From Nitrospirota bacterium (lineage in GTDB: Bacteria > Nitrospirota > Thermodesulfovibrionia > SZUA-242): 34,681 nt of DNA. The position numbers were made by a program, and so were the translations under genes. Of the stretch, positions 1-7,982 are shown in pieces (the stretch's first letter is position 1; each line of letters starts with the position of its first letter). A model generated the notes under the pieces. The model searched no databases. It was given only the letters and a program-made list of their open reading frames with translations, and had not been told where the DNA came from. The stretch lies in the NCBI GenBank assembly GCA_003235715.1, contig QJVM01000260.1:1-34681 (forward strand), written 5' to 3'.

Positions 1-459
1 CCGGAGCGTTACGGCGTGGTGGAGTTCGACGCGAGCGGCCGGGTGGTCGGGATCGAGGAAAAGCCGCAAGAACCGAAATCCAGTTATGCCGTTCCCGGCC
101 TCTACTTCTACGATAATGAAGTGGTCCGCATTGCCGAAGCGCTGAAACCCTCGGCCCGGGGGGAACTCGAAATAACGGACGTAAACCTTGCCTACCTGGA
201 GCGCGGCACGCTGCGCGTGCAGGTCATGGGTCGGGGCTTTGCCTGGCTCGACACGGGGACGCATGAATCCCTCCAGCAGGCGTCCAGCTACGTGGAGGCC
301 ATTGAGGCCCGCCAGGGCCTGAAGATATCCTGCATCGAAGAAATCGCCTACCGGCTGGGCTACATCGACGCAACCCGGGTTGAAGCCCTTGCCGCGGACA
401 TGACCCGGAACGATTACGGTCGTTATCTCCTCCAGGTCATCGGAAAGAAGGGCTGGTAA
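1..459 (+). CDS. rfbA: Glucose-1-phosphate thymidylyltransferase, C-terminal part (5' end outside window)
   Basis: Makes dTDP-glucose from dTTP and glucose-1-phosphate, the first step of dTDP-L-rhamnose synthesis in the cytoplasm. The open frame runs in from base 1 ([10 protein letters not shown]), so the gene is cut by the window edge and the internal ATG/GTG codons are not its start. Visible family signatures are the [10 protein letters not shown] block, the EEKPQEPKS segment, the [10 protein letters not shown] strand, ITDVN, and the [14 protein letters not shown] motif near the end; about 153 residues of a protein usually near 290 are present. It ends four bases before rfbC, so the two are very probably co-transcribed as part of a surface polysaccharide operon. 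Very sure of the family. Confidence 0.95.
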   Translation, partial: PERYGVVEFDASGRVVGIEEKPQEPKSSYAVPGLYFYDNEVVRIAEALKPSARGELEITDVNLAYLERGTLRVQVMGRGFAWLDTGTHESLQQASSYVEAIEARQGLKISCIEEIAYRLGYIDATRVEALAADMTRNDYGRYLLQVIGKKGW

Positions 460-463
460 CGGC

Positions 464-1027
464 ATGAGTTTCAGGGTAAGCGAGACGACCCTTCCCGGAG
501 TGTTAATGATCGAGCCGGCGGTATTCGCGGATGCCAGAGGGTTCTTCATGGAAACGTATCAGCACCGAAGGTACGCGAGTTCAGGGATAGATCGGGTCTT
601 CGTCCAGGACAACCATTCCCGTTCCTGCCGGGGCACGGTGCGCGGTCTTCACTATCAGCTGAGACATCCCCAGGCCAAACTCGTCTGCGTCATCCGCGGT
701 GAAGTCATGGATGTGGCTGTGGATATTCGAAAGGGCTCGCCGACCTTCGGTCGCTCGGCAGCTGTCGTACTTTCAGACACCAATCACCGACAGCTCTTCG
801 TACCGGAGGGGTTTGCCCATGGCTTCTGCGTGTTGAGTGGTGAGGCCGACCTTCTGTACAAATGCACCGATTACTATGCTCCCGGGGATGAATACGGCAT
901 CCTCTGGAGCGACCCGAAGCTTGGAATCGACTGGCCTGTAACCTCGCCGGTCACATCTGAAAAGGATCAGGCCTACCTGCCCCTCCTCAGGACCCCGGCG
1001 GAGAACCTTCCCGCTTTTTCCGGGTAA
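464..1027 (+). CDS. rfbC: dTDP-4-dehydrorhamnose 3,5-epimerase
   Basis: RmlC-type cupin epimerase that converts dTDP-4-keto-6-deoxyglucose to dTDP-4-keto-rhamnose. The 187-residue length is normal for the family. Visible motifs are FADARGFFMET near residues 21-31, QDNHSRS with His51, RGTVRGLHYQ with the catalytic-type His63, the PEGFAHGF strand with His119, and YKCTDYYAPGDE with the active-site-type Tyr around 132. The ATG lies four bases after the rfbA stop, with a purine-rich AAGAAGGG stretch in the end of rfbA serving as a likely ribosome site. No further rhamnose gene (rfbB or rfbD) follows; the next 389 bases are non-coding, so this is the last gene of its operon in this direction. Confidence 0.96.
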   Translation: MSFRVSETTLPGVLMIEPAVFADARGFFMETYQHRRYASSGIDRVFVQDNHSRSCRGTVRGLHYQLRHPQAKLVCVIRGEVMDVAVDIRKGSPTFGRSAAVVLSDTNHRQLFVPEGFAHGFCVLSGEADLLYKCTDYYAPGDEYGILWSDPKLGIDWPVTSPVTSEKDQAYLPLLRTPAENLPAFSG

Positions 1028-1416
1028 GTCCGCCCCTGTCGGAATTCCGCCCCGGGCTAAAGAGCATCCGAATGCGGCCGGTTGGGATTAACGCCCCGGC
1101 GTGCTCCCTAACCGCGCTGGGGATCTCCCTCCGGTCCGGACGCCTGGCCTCATGCCTTATTGAGCCGGGGAAACAATCGTGAGACAATGGCAACGTCTGC
1201 GCCAGTTTTCCGGGGGACACCCAAGCCCCCGGGTGCTGCAGAAGAACCTTCTCCTGACATGAGACTAGCTATGGTGATGGCGTTTATCCTGTCGTCTGAT
1301 GATGAGGGGCTCCCCCTTTGGGTCCTTCTGCAACCCTTTGCTCGCGTCCAGCCCAAACCGGGGAGAGCCTCAATCCGGGTCATCCGTAACAAGGGCTCCC
1401 TGGAGGTTTTCTTTCC
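1028..1416. other. Intergenic region, 389 bp, no convincing gene
   Basis: Lies between rfbC and the first histidine kinase. It holds one clear structure, a perfect 7-bp stem CCGGGGG/CCCCCGG at 1210-1216 and 1226-1232 with a 9-base loop; no T-run follows it on either strand, so I do not call it a terminator. An 86-codon frame from a TTG at 1160 overlaps the kinase start by four bases but has no ribosome site and no recognisable protein character. No good -35/-10 pair was seen. Confidence 0.6.
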
Positions 1417-3717
1417 ATGAACTCCGCCCGCCTCCTGATCGTTGAGGACGAATATATCGTCGCTTCAGATATCCGGAAGACTCTCACCGGTTACGGATAC
1501 GATGTGGTCGGACACGAAACTTCGGGAGAAGAGGCCCTGATACGTGCATCAGAGGTCCACCCGGATCTGGCCCTGGTGGATATCGTTCTGCGCGGAGAAC
1601 TGAACGGAATCGAAACAGCACGGGAACTGGAAAGGCGTTTCGGGATTCCCGTCATTTTTCTCACATCCTATGCAGATGAGGAAACCCTTGAGAAGGCGAA
1701 GCTCTCGTCACCCTACGGGTTCCTGATCAAACCTTACAAGGATCGCGAACTTCGAGCCACCATCGAGACCGCCCTGCAACGGATCGGGCTCGAGAAGGAC
1801 CTTCGGGCCCGGGAACAGGATCTCCGGGAAAGCGAGGACCTCTATCACGTGGCCCTCGAGAACGCCAACGATGCCTTCATGGCCGCGCAGGAATCTCGGG
1901 TGAGCCTTATCAATCCCAGATTCCTCGAGATGTTCGGATATCCCGCAAGGGAGGAGGTTGAGGGCAAGCCCGTCGAGGAGTTCTTCCATCCTGACGAACG
2001 GGAACGGGTCATAAGGAGCCTTTCTGCAACGGGCTCGCACGCGTTTCGCGGCCTTCAGCAGGACGGCACGACCATCGACCTTGAGGTGTCCTCGAGTGTG
2101 ACAACGTTCAAGGGCCATCCAATGACACTCACCTACCTCAGGGATATTTCACAGCGCAAGAAGGAAGAACGAAAGGTTCAGGAGGACCGTGACCGCCTCC
2201 AGGCGGTGCTGGACAGTATTGAGGCCGTGGTGTACGTGGCGGATATGCAGACCTATGAAATCCTCCTCATCAATGAGTATGCCCGCCAGCTTTTCGGGGA
2301 CATTGAAGGCCGTACCTGCTGGAAGACGCTCCAGGCCAGTCAGACCGGCCCCTGCACTTTCTGCACGAATGCCCGCCTCGTGGACGATGCGGGGATGCCA
2401 ACCCAGGGGCTGGTCTGGGAGGTCGAAAACAGCCTCAACCGGAGATGGTACGAATGCCGTGACCGGGCCATCCGGTGGCTCGACGGCCGGGTCGTCCGGC
2501 TGGAGATAGCAACCGATATCACGGATCGCAAACTACTGGAACACGAGACACAGAGGGCCCGAAACCTTGAGTCCCTCGGCTTCCTCGCCGGAGGGATTGC
2601 TCATGACTTCAATAATCTCCTCACGACCGTCCTGGGCAATATTGAACTGGTCAAGATATATGCGGGCCACGAGGATCGGATACGGTCGTGGATTGACGAA
2701 GCCGTCGGTGCTGCAGAGGGAGCGTGCCAACTCACAACCCAGCTCCTCACCTTTTCCCGAGGGGGCGTGCCGATCCTTGAATCCCTGTCGGTACGTGATC
2801 TGATCGCCCAGACCTGCTCCTTTGCCTTAAGCGGAGCAACCATCAAATATGAAGTGGACTTCCCGGAGGACACTTGCTCCGTCAAGGGAGACCGGGAACA
2901 ACTGTCTCAGGTATTTCACAACCTGCTCATGAATGCCCGGGAGGCCATGCCGGCCGGCGGAAGAATAACGGTCCACGGCGAAAACCTTGACCTGCCCGAA
3001 ACAAACGATCTCGGACTCGCCGCGGGTAGGTATGTCCGGATAGAAATCTCCGATACGGGGCGCGGCATCGCGGCAGAGATTCTGCCAAAGGTTTTTGACC
3101 CCTACTTCTCCACGAAACCGCTGAGTAACAGCAAAGGGACCGGTCTTGGACTGGCCATCTGCTACTCCATCGTAAGAAAACACGGGGGGTCCATCACGCT
3201 GGCGTCCACGCCTGGCCGTGGAACCCGGGTCGCGGTCCTGCTGCCGGTCGGGTCGGAGGAGTTGTCGGGACACACCATACCGACGGACGCGAAAGCACCT
3301 TCCCGCCGGGTCAAGCCCCGGGGCCGGGTCCTCTTCATGGAAGACGAAGAACCCATTATCCGGGTCACAGGTGAGATCTTCAGACACCTGGGGTTGGCCT
3401 TTGAAGTGGCCCGAAAAGGAGAGGACGCCGTAGCCCTTTACGCCAGGGCCAAAGAGGAGGGTCGTCCCTTTGACTGCGTCATCCTCGACCTCACCGTAAG
3501 GGGCGGCATGGGGGGCCTGGATACACTCGGCCGACTGAAGAAACTGGATCCCGGCGTTCGGGCGGTTGTGAGCAGCGGGTATGCCGACGACCGTGTGATC
3601 AGGCACTATGCCGATTTCGGTTTCTGCGATGCCCTGATCAAGCCCTACCGGGTGCGCAACGTAAAAGATGTGCTCGATAGGATCCTCCCCGGACCTGAAC
3701 AGAGCCCGACCTCATGA
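1417..3717 (+). CDS. Soluble hybrid histidine kinase (REC-PAS-PAS-HisKA-HATPase-REC)
   Basis: A 766-residue signalling protein without membrane segments, so probably cytoplasmic. Order: an N-terminal receiver (about 1-120, phospho-acceptor Asp55 in LALVDIV), PAS around 140-250, a second PAS around 262-370 carrying a GPCTFC cysteine pair, a dimerisation/phospho-acceptor helix with His396 in AGGIAHDFNN, an ATPase domain (NLLMNAREAM, SDTGRGI, GTGLGLAI) and a C-terminal receiver with Asp691 in VILDLTV. Receivers at both ends suggest it takes a phosphoryl signal as input and passes one on. It overlaps the next kinase by four bases (ATGA), so the pair is translationally coupled. No DNA-binding output domain or separate response regulator is encoded nearby. 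The signal is unknown. Confidence 0.93.
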   Translation: MNSARLLIVEDEYIVASDIRKTLTGYGYDVVGHETSGEEALIRASEVHPDLALVDIVLRGELNGIETARELERRFGIPVIFLTSYADEETLEKAKLSSPYGFLIKPYKDRELRATIETALQRIGLEKDLRAREQDLRESEDLYHVALENANDAFMAAQESRVSLINPRFLEMFGYPAREEVEGKPVEEFFHPDERERVIRSLSATGSHAFRGLQQDGTTIDLEVSSSVTTFKGHPMTLTYLRDISQRKKEERKVQEDRDRLQAVLDSIEAVVYVADMQTYEILLINEYARQLFGDIEGRTCWKTLQASQTGPCTFCTNARLVDDAGMPTQGLVWEVENSLNRRWYECRDRAIRWLDGRVVRLEIATDITDRKLLEHETQRARNLESLGFLAGGIAHDFNNLLTTVLGNIELVKIYAGHEDRIRSWIDEAVGAAEGACQLTTQLLTFSRGGVPILESLSVRDLIAQTCSFALSGATIKYEVDFPEDTCSVKGDREQLSQVFHNLLMNAREAMPAGGRITVHGENLDLPETNDLGLAAGRYVRIEISDTGRGIAAEILPKVFDPYFSTKPLSNSKGTGLGLAICYSIVRKHGGSITLASTPGRGTRVAVLLPVGSEELSGHTIPTDAKAPSRRVKPRGRVLFMEDEEPIIRVTGEIFRHLGLAFEVARKGEDAVALYARAKEEGRPFDCVILDLTVRGGMGGLDTLGRLKKLDPGVRAVVSSGYADDRVIRHYADFGFCDALIKPYRVRNVKDVLDRILPGPEQSPTS

Positions 3718-5999
3718 GGGCGCCCGTGGTGAAGACCAAATCGCTTCCCTACCGTTTTATATCCCTGACCGGGGCCTTCGCCGCCGTGTTCTGGACGATT
3801 TGCATCCTCGCATCCTATGGCTGGAATGTGTCCAAGGAACGGGCCAAGACCAGGGAAGTGGCGCTCAGTACGGCCCATGCCTATTTCAACAAGGACCAGG
3901 CCTATCGTCTGTGGGCCACAACCCATGGGGGAGTCTATGTCCCCGTCACAGACGAGACGCCACCCAACCCCTACCTCGACCACGTGAAGGAGCGTGACAT
4001 CGAGACCCCCTCGGGAAGAAAACTGACTCTCATGAACCCGGCGTACATGCTCCGTCAGATGATGCAGCAGTACTCGAACCTCTATGGTGTCCGTGGCCAC
4101 ATCACCTCGCTGAACACCCTGAATCCCATTAACAGGCCGGACGAATGGGAAGCGGAGGCGCTCCGTTCTTTCGAGGCAGGAGTGAAGGAGGTGGTGGACT
4201 TCACCAGCGTCGACGGCCAGCCCTATCTTCGGCTGATGCACCCCTTCGTGACCGAAGCCGGCTGCCTGAAATGCCACGCCTCGCAGGGATATGTCGTGGG
4301 GGATATTCGGGGGGGCATATCTGTGAGCACCCCCATGGCCCCTTTTCTTGATATCGAAAGGCAAACCCTGAGGGCCATCAGGCTGACCCATGCGGCCCTG
4401 CTCCTTCTTGGATATGGGAGCATCGGCCTCGTGGCATGGAGGGCCAAGCATCGGACCCGGGAACGCATGCGGGCCGAACGGATCATCCGAAAATGGGCGC
4501 ATATATTTGAAAGTGCAGACTGGGGCGTGGCCTTGGTGGCCCGTGACGGTGAAACCCTGGAAACGGCAAATCCGGCCTTTCTGGCCATGCACGGATATTC
4601 AGATACGCCCGAGAAGACGCTGCGTCTGTCCGATCTCCCGGCGCCGGAAAACGCCGGAGAACTTTCCCCATACGTCCGGCTCTCGGAGACGAGGCGGCGC
4701 ACATTTGAATCGACCCACCTGCGTAAGGACGGAACCGTGTTTCCCGTGCTCGTGACGATCACGAGCATGTCCAATGAAACCGGTGAAACCGGGAACATGG
4801 TCTTGAACGTTCAGGACATCACGGAACTCAAGACCGCCCAGAAAGAGAAGGATGCTCTGCATGAGCAGCTCGTCAGAGCCCAGCGCCTGGAGTCCATCGG
4901 CCGTCTGGCCGGAGGCGTAGCCCATGATTTCAACAACCTTCTTTCGGCGATTTTGGGTTATACCGAACTGGGTCTCCTTCGGACGCCGCCGGATTCGGAG
5001 GTGCGGGAGTATCTCGTTGCCGCCAACGAAGCCGGTGAAAAGGCTGCGGGCGTGGCCCGTCAACTCCTGGCCTTCAGCCGCAAACAGGTCCTCGAAACAA
5101 AGGTCCTGAACCTGAACACCGTTGTCCGAAATATGGCAGGCCTTTTAAAGCAGGCCGTGGGTGAAGGCGTCATCCTGGACCTTTCGATTTCGAGCCCGGT
5201 GAAAAACATCATCGCCAATCCGGGCCAGATCGAACAGGTCCTGATGAACCTTTGCGTTAACGCGCGGGATGCCATGCCGGAAGGCGGACGCCTGGGTATC
5301 GAGACGCATAATTTTGAGGTGACAGAGGAACGCCATTCAGGCCCTCCGGCCGGCCAGTACGTGGGTCTTTGGGTGTCTGATACGGGCGTGGGGATTCGTG
5401 CGGAACATATTGACAAGATTTTTGAGCCTTTCTTCACGACGAAGGAAAAGGACCTGGGAACAGGCTTGGGCCTCGCCATGGTGCACGGCATCGTAAAACA
5501 GCACGGCGGGCATGTGGAGGTTCACACGCGGGAAGGCGAAGGGACGACCTTCACCGTCTATTTCCCGGCAGTGCCTGAAGGGGTCCGGGAAACCCCGCCC
5601 CGGGCAGCCGAAGAACTTCGGCCCGGAAATGAACGAATTCTGGTGGTGGACGACGAACCCGCCATTCAGGCCCTGGTGCGGGATGCCCTGACACCCCTGG
5701 GTTACAAGGTATGCCTTGCCGGGTCTTCGGAGCAGGCAATGGCCCTGATGGAGGCCTCCCCTCGGCCGTTTGACCTGCTTCTGGCCGACGTGATCCTGAG
5801 GGGGATGAGCGGACGGGCCCTCGCCGAGAGGGTGAGGACCCGCTGGCCGCAGACCCACGTCATTCTGATGACCGGCTACGGATATTCGGAAACAGCGGGG
5901 CACGAGGCCCTGGACTCTTCCTTCGATGTGCTCGCCAAACCTCTTTCGGTTGCAGACCTGTCGGAAAAACTCAGGGAGACCTTCGACCCCGTGGCTTGA
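3714..5999 (+). CDS. Membrane hybrid histidine kinase with c-haem (Tll0287/DUF3365-like) sensor domain
   Basis: A 761-residue kinase. A membrane helix at about 14-36 and another at about 222-243 enclose a periplasmic domain with a single c-type haem motif, C184-L-K-C187-H188, in the setting typical of Tll0287-like (DUF3365) sensors: the YGVRGHITSLNP-like stretch before it and the GDIRGGISVSTPM strand after it. A PAS domain follows (about 260-375), then His404 in AGGVAHDFNN, an ATPase domain (NLCVNARDAM, SDTGVGI, GTGLGLAMV) and a C-terminal receiver with Asp692 in LLLADVI. By family knowledge the haem could sense redox state or a small gas; that is inference. The start ATG overlaps the stop of the soluble hybrid kinase, implying a coupled pair. 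Confidence 0.93.
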   Translation: MRAPVVKTKSLPYRFISLTGAFAAVFWTICILASYGWNVSKERAKTREVALSTAHAYFNKDQAYRLWATTHGGVYVPVTDETPPNPYLDHVKERDIETPSGRKLTLMNPAYMLRQMMQQYSNLYGVRGHITSLNTLNPINRPDEWEAEALRSFEAGVKEVVDFTSVDGQPYLRLMHPFVTEAGCLKCHASQGYVVGDIRGGISVSTPMAPFLDIERQTLRAIRLTHAALLLLGYGSIGLVAWRAKHRTRERMRAERIIRKWAHIFESADWGVALVARDGETLETANPAFLAMHGYSDTPEKTLRLSDLPAPENAGELSPYVRLSETRRRTFESTHLRKDGTVFPVLVTITSMSNETGETGNMVLNVQDITELKTAQKEKDALHEQLVRAQRLESIGRLAGGVAHDFNNLLSAILGYTELGLLRTPPDSEVREYLVAANEAGEKAAGVARQLLAFSRKQVLETKVLNLNTVVRNMAGLLKQAVGEGVILDLSISSPVKNIIANPGQIEQVLMNLCVNARDAMPEGGRLGIETHNFEVTEERHSGPPAGQYVGLWVSDTGVGIRAEHIDKIFEPFFTTKEKDLGTGLGLAMVHGIVKQHGGHVEVHTREGEGTTFTVYFPAVPEGVRETPPRAAEELRPGNERILVVDDEPAIQALVRDALTPLGYKVCLAGSSEQAMALMEASPRPFDLLLADVILRGMSGRALAERVRTRWPQTHVILMTGYGYSETAGHEALDSSFDVLAKPLSVADLSEKLRETFDPVA

Positions 6000-6051
6000 C
6001 CGCTCTCCGAAGGTCGCCTTCCAGCCAATCCTTACACTCCATGCAGAAGTC

Positions 6052-6077
6052 GCGCACGGCCTGTGCAAGTCGTGCGC
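6052..6077. promoter_or_regulatory. Perfect dyad, candidate enhancer site for a sigma-54 activator
   Basis: GCGCACG at 6052-6058 and CGTGCGC at 6071-6077, separated by 12 bases. The dyad is 77 to 102 bases upstream of the -24 element at 6154, the usual distance for binding sites of NtrC/ZraR-type activators. Function is inferred from symmetry and position only. Confidence 0.4.
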
Positions 6078-6097
6078 CCCTCGGAACCACTGCCCAG

Positions 6098-6116
6098 GCC
6101 AGGCCTCCTGGCTTTT
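6098..6116 (+). terminator. Rho-independent terminator after the kinase pair
   Basis: Stem GCCAGG (6098-6103) / CCTGGC (6107-6112) with loop CCT, followed directly by TTTT and then a pyrimidine-rich CCCTTCTTTT. It lies about 100 bases after the second kinase and upstream of the ZraP-like promoter, so it separates the two units. Confidence 0.6.
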
Positions 6117-6153
6117 CCCTTCTTTTCAACGGGTTCTGCTTCGACGGGACGAG

Positions 6154-6169
6154 TGGCATACCGGTTGCC
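6154..6169 (+). promoter_or_regulatory. Sigma-54 (-24/-12) promoter of the ZraP-like gene
   Basis: TGGCAT-ACCGG-TTGCC matches the TGGCAC-N5-TTGCA/T consensus with the invariant GG and GC 10 bases apart. The start of transcription would fall near 6180, leaving a leader of roughly 85 bases before the ATG at 6264. Escherichia coli zraP is also transcribed by sigma-54, which supports the assignment. Confidence 0.7.
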
Positions 6170-6263
6170 TGTCCAAACCAGATACGGATTGGGAACGGTG
6201 GCCGGGGATTCCCCGGGGTCGAAGCCCGAAATCAGCAAATCCGAATCCATGGAGGTTATAACG

Positions 6264-6695
6264 ATGAAGAAGATATTGGTGGTATCAGCAGTTCTTCTGC
6301 TTCTTGGCGCAGGGACGATGGCATCGGCCGTGGGGCCCGGTTGGGGCCGGGGACCGGGCGCCTGTGGTGGACCCGGATACGGTATGGGCTATGGTCCCGG
6401 GGATTGCCAAGGGTCCGGAGCCTGCAACGGACCCGGATACGGGCGCAGGGGGATGGGTCCCGGATACGGGATGATGGGCCCGGGTCGTTTCGACGGAGAC
6501 GAAGAGTTCCTGAACGAGACGGCGGACCTGAGGAAGCAGCTTCACGACAAGCGCTTCGAGTATTTTGAAAAGGCGCGCGATCCGAAAACAGACGAGGAGA
6601 CCCTCGCCAAGCTCGAAAAGGATATCGACGAACTTCGGGACCAGATTCGGGAGAAGGCTCCCCGTGGCACCTTCAGCCGGGGGTGGCGCCGTTAA
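6264..6695 (+). CDS. ZraP-like periplasmic zinc-resistance/stress protein
   Basis: A 143-residue exported protein. The start is fixed by ATG at 6264 with GGAGG eight bases upstream and a good signal peptide (M-K-K-I then a hydrophobic run, cleavage about residue 22 after ASA). The mature N-terminus is a glycine-rich tract with repeated G-P-G-Y-G units and three cysteines; the C-terminal half is a charged helix pair, LRKQLHDKRFEY then KLEKDIDELRDQI, which aligns with the helical core of ZraP/Spy/CpxP-type proteins. In Escherichia coli ZraP the glycine-rich metal-binding tail is at the other end, so the order is swapped here. Known family members bind zinc and act as periplasmic chaperones. It is a single-gene unit between a sigma-54 promoter and a strong terminator. 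Confidence 0.82.
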   Translation: MKKILVVSAVLLLLGAGTMASAVGPGWGRGPGACGGPGYGMGYGPGDCQGSGACNGPGYGRRGMGPGYGMMGPGRFDGDEEFLNETADLRKQLHDKRFEYFEKARDPKTDEETLAKLEKDIDELRDQIREKAPRGTFSRGWRR

Positions 6696-6718
6696 TCCGG
6701 CGACCTCTCTTCCCATTC

Positions 6719-6753
6719 ACGCGGCCAGGCCATGTCTGGCCGCGTTTCTGTTT
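6719..6753 (+). terminator. Strong rho-independent terminator
   Basis: Perfect 10-bp stem ACGCGGCCAG (6719-6728) / CTGGCCGCGT (6736-6745), 7-base loop, then TTCTGTTT. It starts 24 bases after the ZraP-like stop codon. Confidence 0.9.
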
Positions 6754-6814
6754 ATCAGGGAACCGACGCTGGCCGAAGCCATACTTTAAAGGGGTTCCCG
6801 TCGTCCACCGGAAC

Positions 6815-6852
6815 ACAAAAAGAAAGGGGTCACGCCCGGAAGCGAAACCCCT
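6815..6852 (-). terminator. Terminator downstream of tRNA-Met
   Basis: Read on the minus strand: AGGGGT (6852-6847) pairs with ACCCCT (6830-6825), an inner CGC/GCG can also pair, and TTCTTTTTG follows. It begins 11 bases after the CCA end of the tRNA. Confidence 0.7.
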
Positions 6853-6863
6853 GAAAGGGTGGT

Positions 6864-6940
6864 TGGTAGCGGTGCAGGGATTCGAACCCCGGACACGCGG
6901 ATTATGATTCCGCTGCTCTAACCGACTGAGCTACACCGCC
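6864..6940 (-). tRNA. tRNA-Met (anticodon CAT), probably the elongator
   Basis: A 77-base cloverleaf with encoded CCA. Acceptor GGCGGTG pairs with CACCGCT (one G-T at the end), the anticodon stem is GCGGA/TCCGC around loop ATCATAA, and the T arm has GTTCGAAT. The CAT anticodon alone cannot exclude the lysidine-modified tRNA-Ile2; the GGCGG...GCTACCA acceptor and GGAATCATAATCC stem look like elongator Met tRNAs I know from related bacteria. It stands alone with its own promoter and terminator. Confidence 0.93.
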
Positions 6941-6954
6941 ATTTTGAGGGCTCG

Positions 6955-6984
6955 ATTCTATCAATCGCTCAAAAGAGGTGTCAA
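6955..6984 (-). promoter_or_regulatory. Sigma-70 promoter of tRNA-Met
   Basis: On the minus strand, TTGACA (6984-6979) and TAGAAT (6960-6955) with an 18-base spacer, 14 bases ahead of the tRNA 5' end. The -35 is a perfect match and the -10 is 5 of 6. Confidence 0.8.
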
Positions 6985-7077
6985 GCGAGACGCCCCTCGT
7001 TCTCGCCCCTGTCGCTCCCGGTTTCCGTTTCACCAGAACTATCCATTAACATAAGGACAAAAGCCTTCGGACAAGGC

Positions 7078-7770
7078 ATGAAACCTATGATCAAGATGGT
7101 CCTTTTTGACATCGACGGCACCCTGATCAGCACCGGAAGGGCCGGAACCCGGGCCATGAGCTCGGCGTTCAGGGAACTCTTCGGACTGGAAGACGCTTTT
7201 GCGAAGGTTCCCATGGCCGGCCGGACCGACCCGACGATCATCCGGGACGGTTTGGAGGCCCACGGCCTGCGTGCTGTTGATGGAACCTATACCCGATATA
7301 TAAACGCATATCTGGAACACCTGGCGAGGGAAATGCTCGTTAGTCCCGGCAAGAAAGTCATGCCGGGGATTCTCGAAATTCTGGGTTCCCTGAAGGCCCG
7401 GAGCAGGCCTCCGGTTCTTGGTCTGCTCACAGGGAACATCGAGGCGGGGGCCAGGGTTAAACTGGAGAATATGGGGCTGTGGCCTTACTTCTCCGTCGGG
7501 GCCTTTGGGAGTGATCATGATGACCGGAACAGGCTTCTCGAGGTGGCCCTCAGCCGGTGCCGCGAACACCTCGGGCTGAACTTCGGTCCGGAAGAAACGA
7601 TGGTGGTCGGCGACACGCCCAAGGATATCGCCTGCTCCAAACCCTTCGGGGCCACGGCCGTGGCCGTGGCCACGGGACCCTATTCCATGGCCGAACTGGC
7701 GGCCCATCATCCGGACCACCTTTTCCAGGATTTTTCCAATCCCCGGCCCTTCCTGAATCTCGTCTCGTAG
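7078..7770 (+). CDS. HAD-superfamily hydrolase, phosphoglycolate phosphatase-like
   Basis: A 230-residue cytoplasmic phosphatase of the Gph/PGMB type. It shows the nucleophile motif D11-I-D13-G-T, a helical cap (about 20-85), a TGNIE segment that supplies the motif II threonine, and the late acid motif VVGDTPKDI with the following AVATG. By family these enzymes hydrolyse small phosphate esters; 2-phosphoglycolate is the common substrate but the sequence does not fix it. Three ATGs lie close together (7078, 7087, 7093) and none has a strong ribosome site, so the start may be a few residues further in. It stands alone between the tRNA promoter and the hemL promoter. Confidence 0.88.
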   Translation: MKPMIKMVLFDIDGTLISTGRAGTRAMSSAFRELFGLEDAFAKVPMAGRTDPTIIRDGLEAHGLRAVDGTYTRYINAYLEHLAREMLVSPGKKVMPGILEILGSLKARSRPPVLGLLTGNIEAGARVKLENMGLWPYFSVGAFGSDHDDRNRLLEVALSRCREHLGLNFGPEETMVVGDTPKDIACSKPFGATAVAVATGPYSMAELAAHHPDHLFQDFSNPRPFLNLVS

Positions 7771-7873
7771 GAAGCCGTTTCTTCTCCCGCCGCAGGTAAG
7801 GCAATAGCGCTCACGCGCGCCCCGCTGTCTCGGGCGAAATGGCTCGGGGGCGTTCCGGAAATCGGGGTTTTCT

Positions 7874-7903
7874 TTGACAAGAAACTCCTGTTCGTGTTAT
7901 TTA
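7874..7903 (+). promoter_or_regulatory. Candidate sigma-70 promoter of hemL
   Basis: TTGACA (7874-7879), 18 bases, TATTTA (7898-7903). The -35 is perfect and the -10 moderate. The expected start near 7910 gives a leader of about 73 bases to the hemL ATG. Confidence 0.5.
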
Positions 7904-7982
7904 ATCAGGCTTATTGCCCGTGCCGAAGCCCGCTTCCAACCCGGAAGTGACAAACCATACAGAGGAACGGCAGGTATCCACC

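Noticed and set aside
1210-1232. Perfect CCGGGGG/CCCCCGG hairpin as a terminator for rfbC
   Set aside because: No T-run follows on the plus strand (GTGCTGC) or on the minus strand, and it is 180 bases from the stop.
1160-1420. 86-codon frame overlapping the first kinase start by ATGA
   Set aside because: TTG start, no ribosome site, no protein character; crosses a GC-rich hairpin. The four-base overlap alone is not enough.
3645-4592. 315-codon minus-strand frame
   Set aside because: Antisense shadow of the haem sensor kinase, whose domains are unmistakable on the plus strand.
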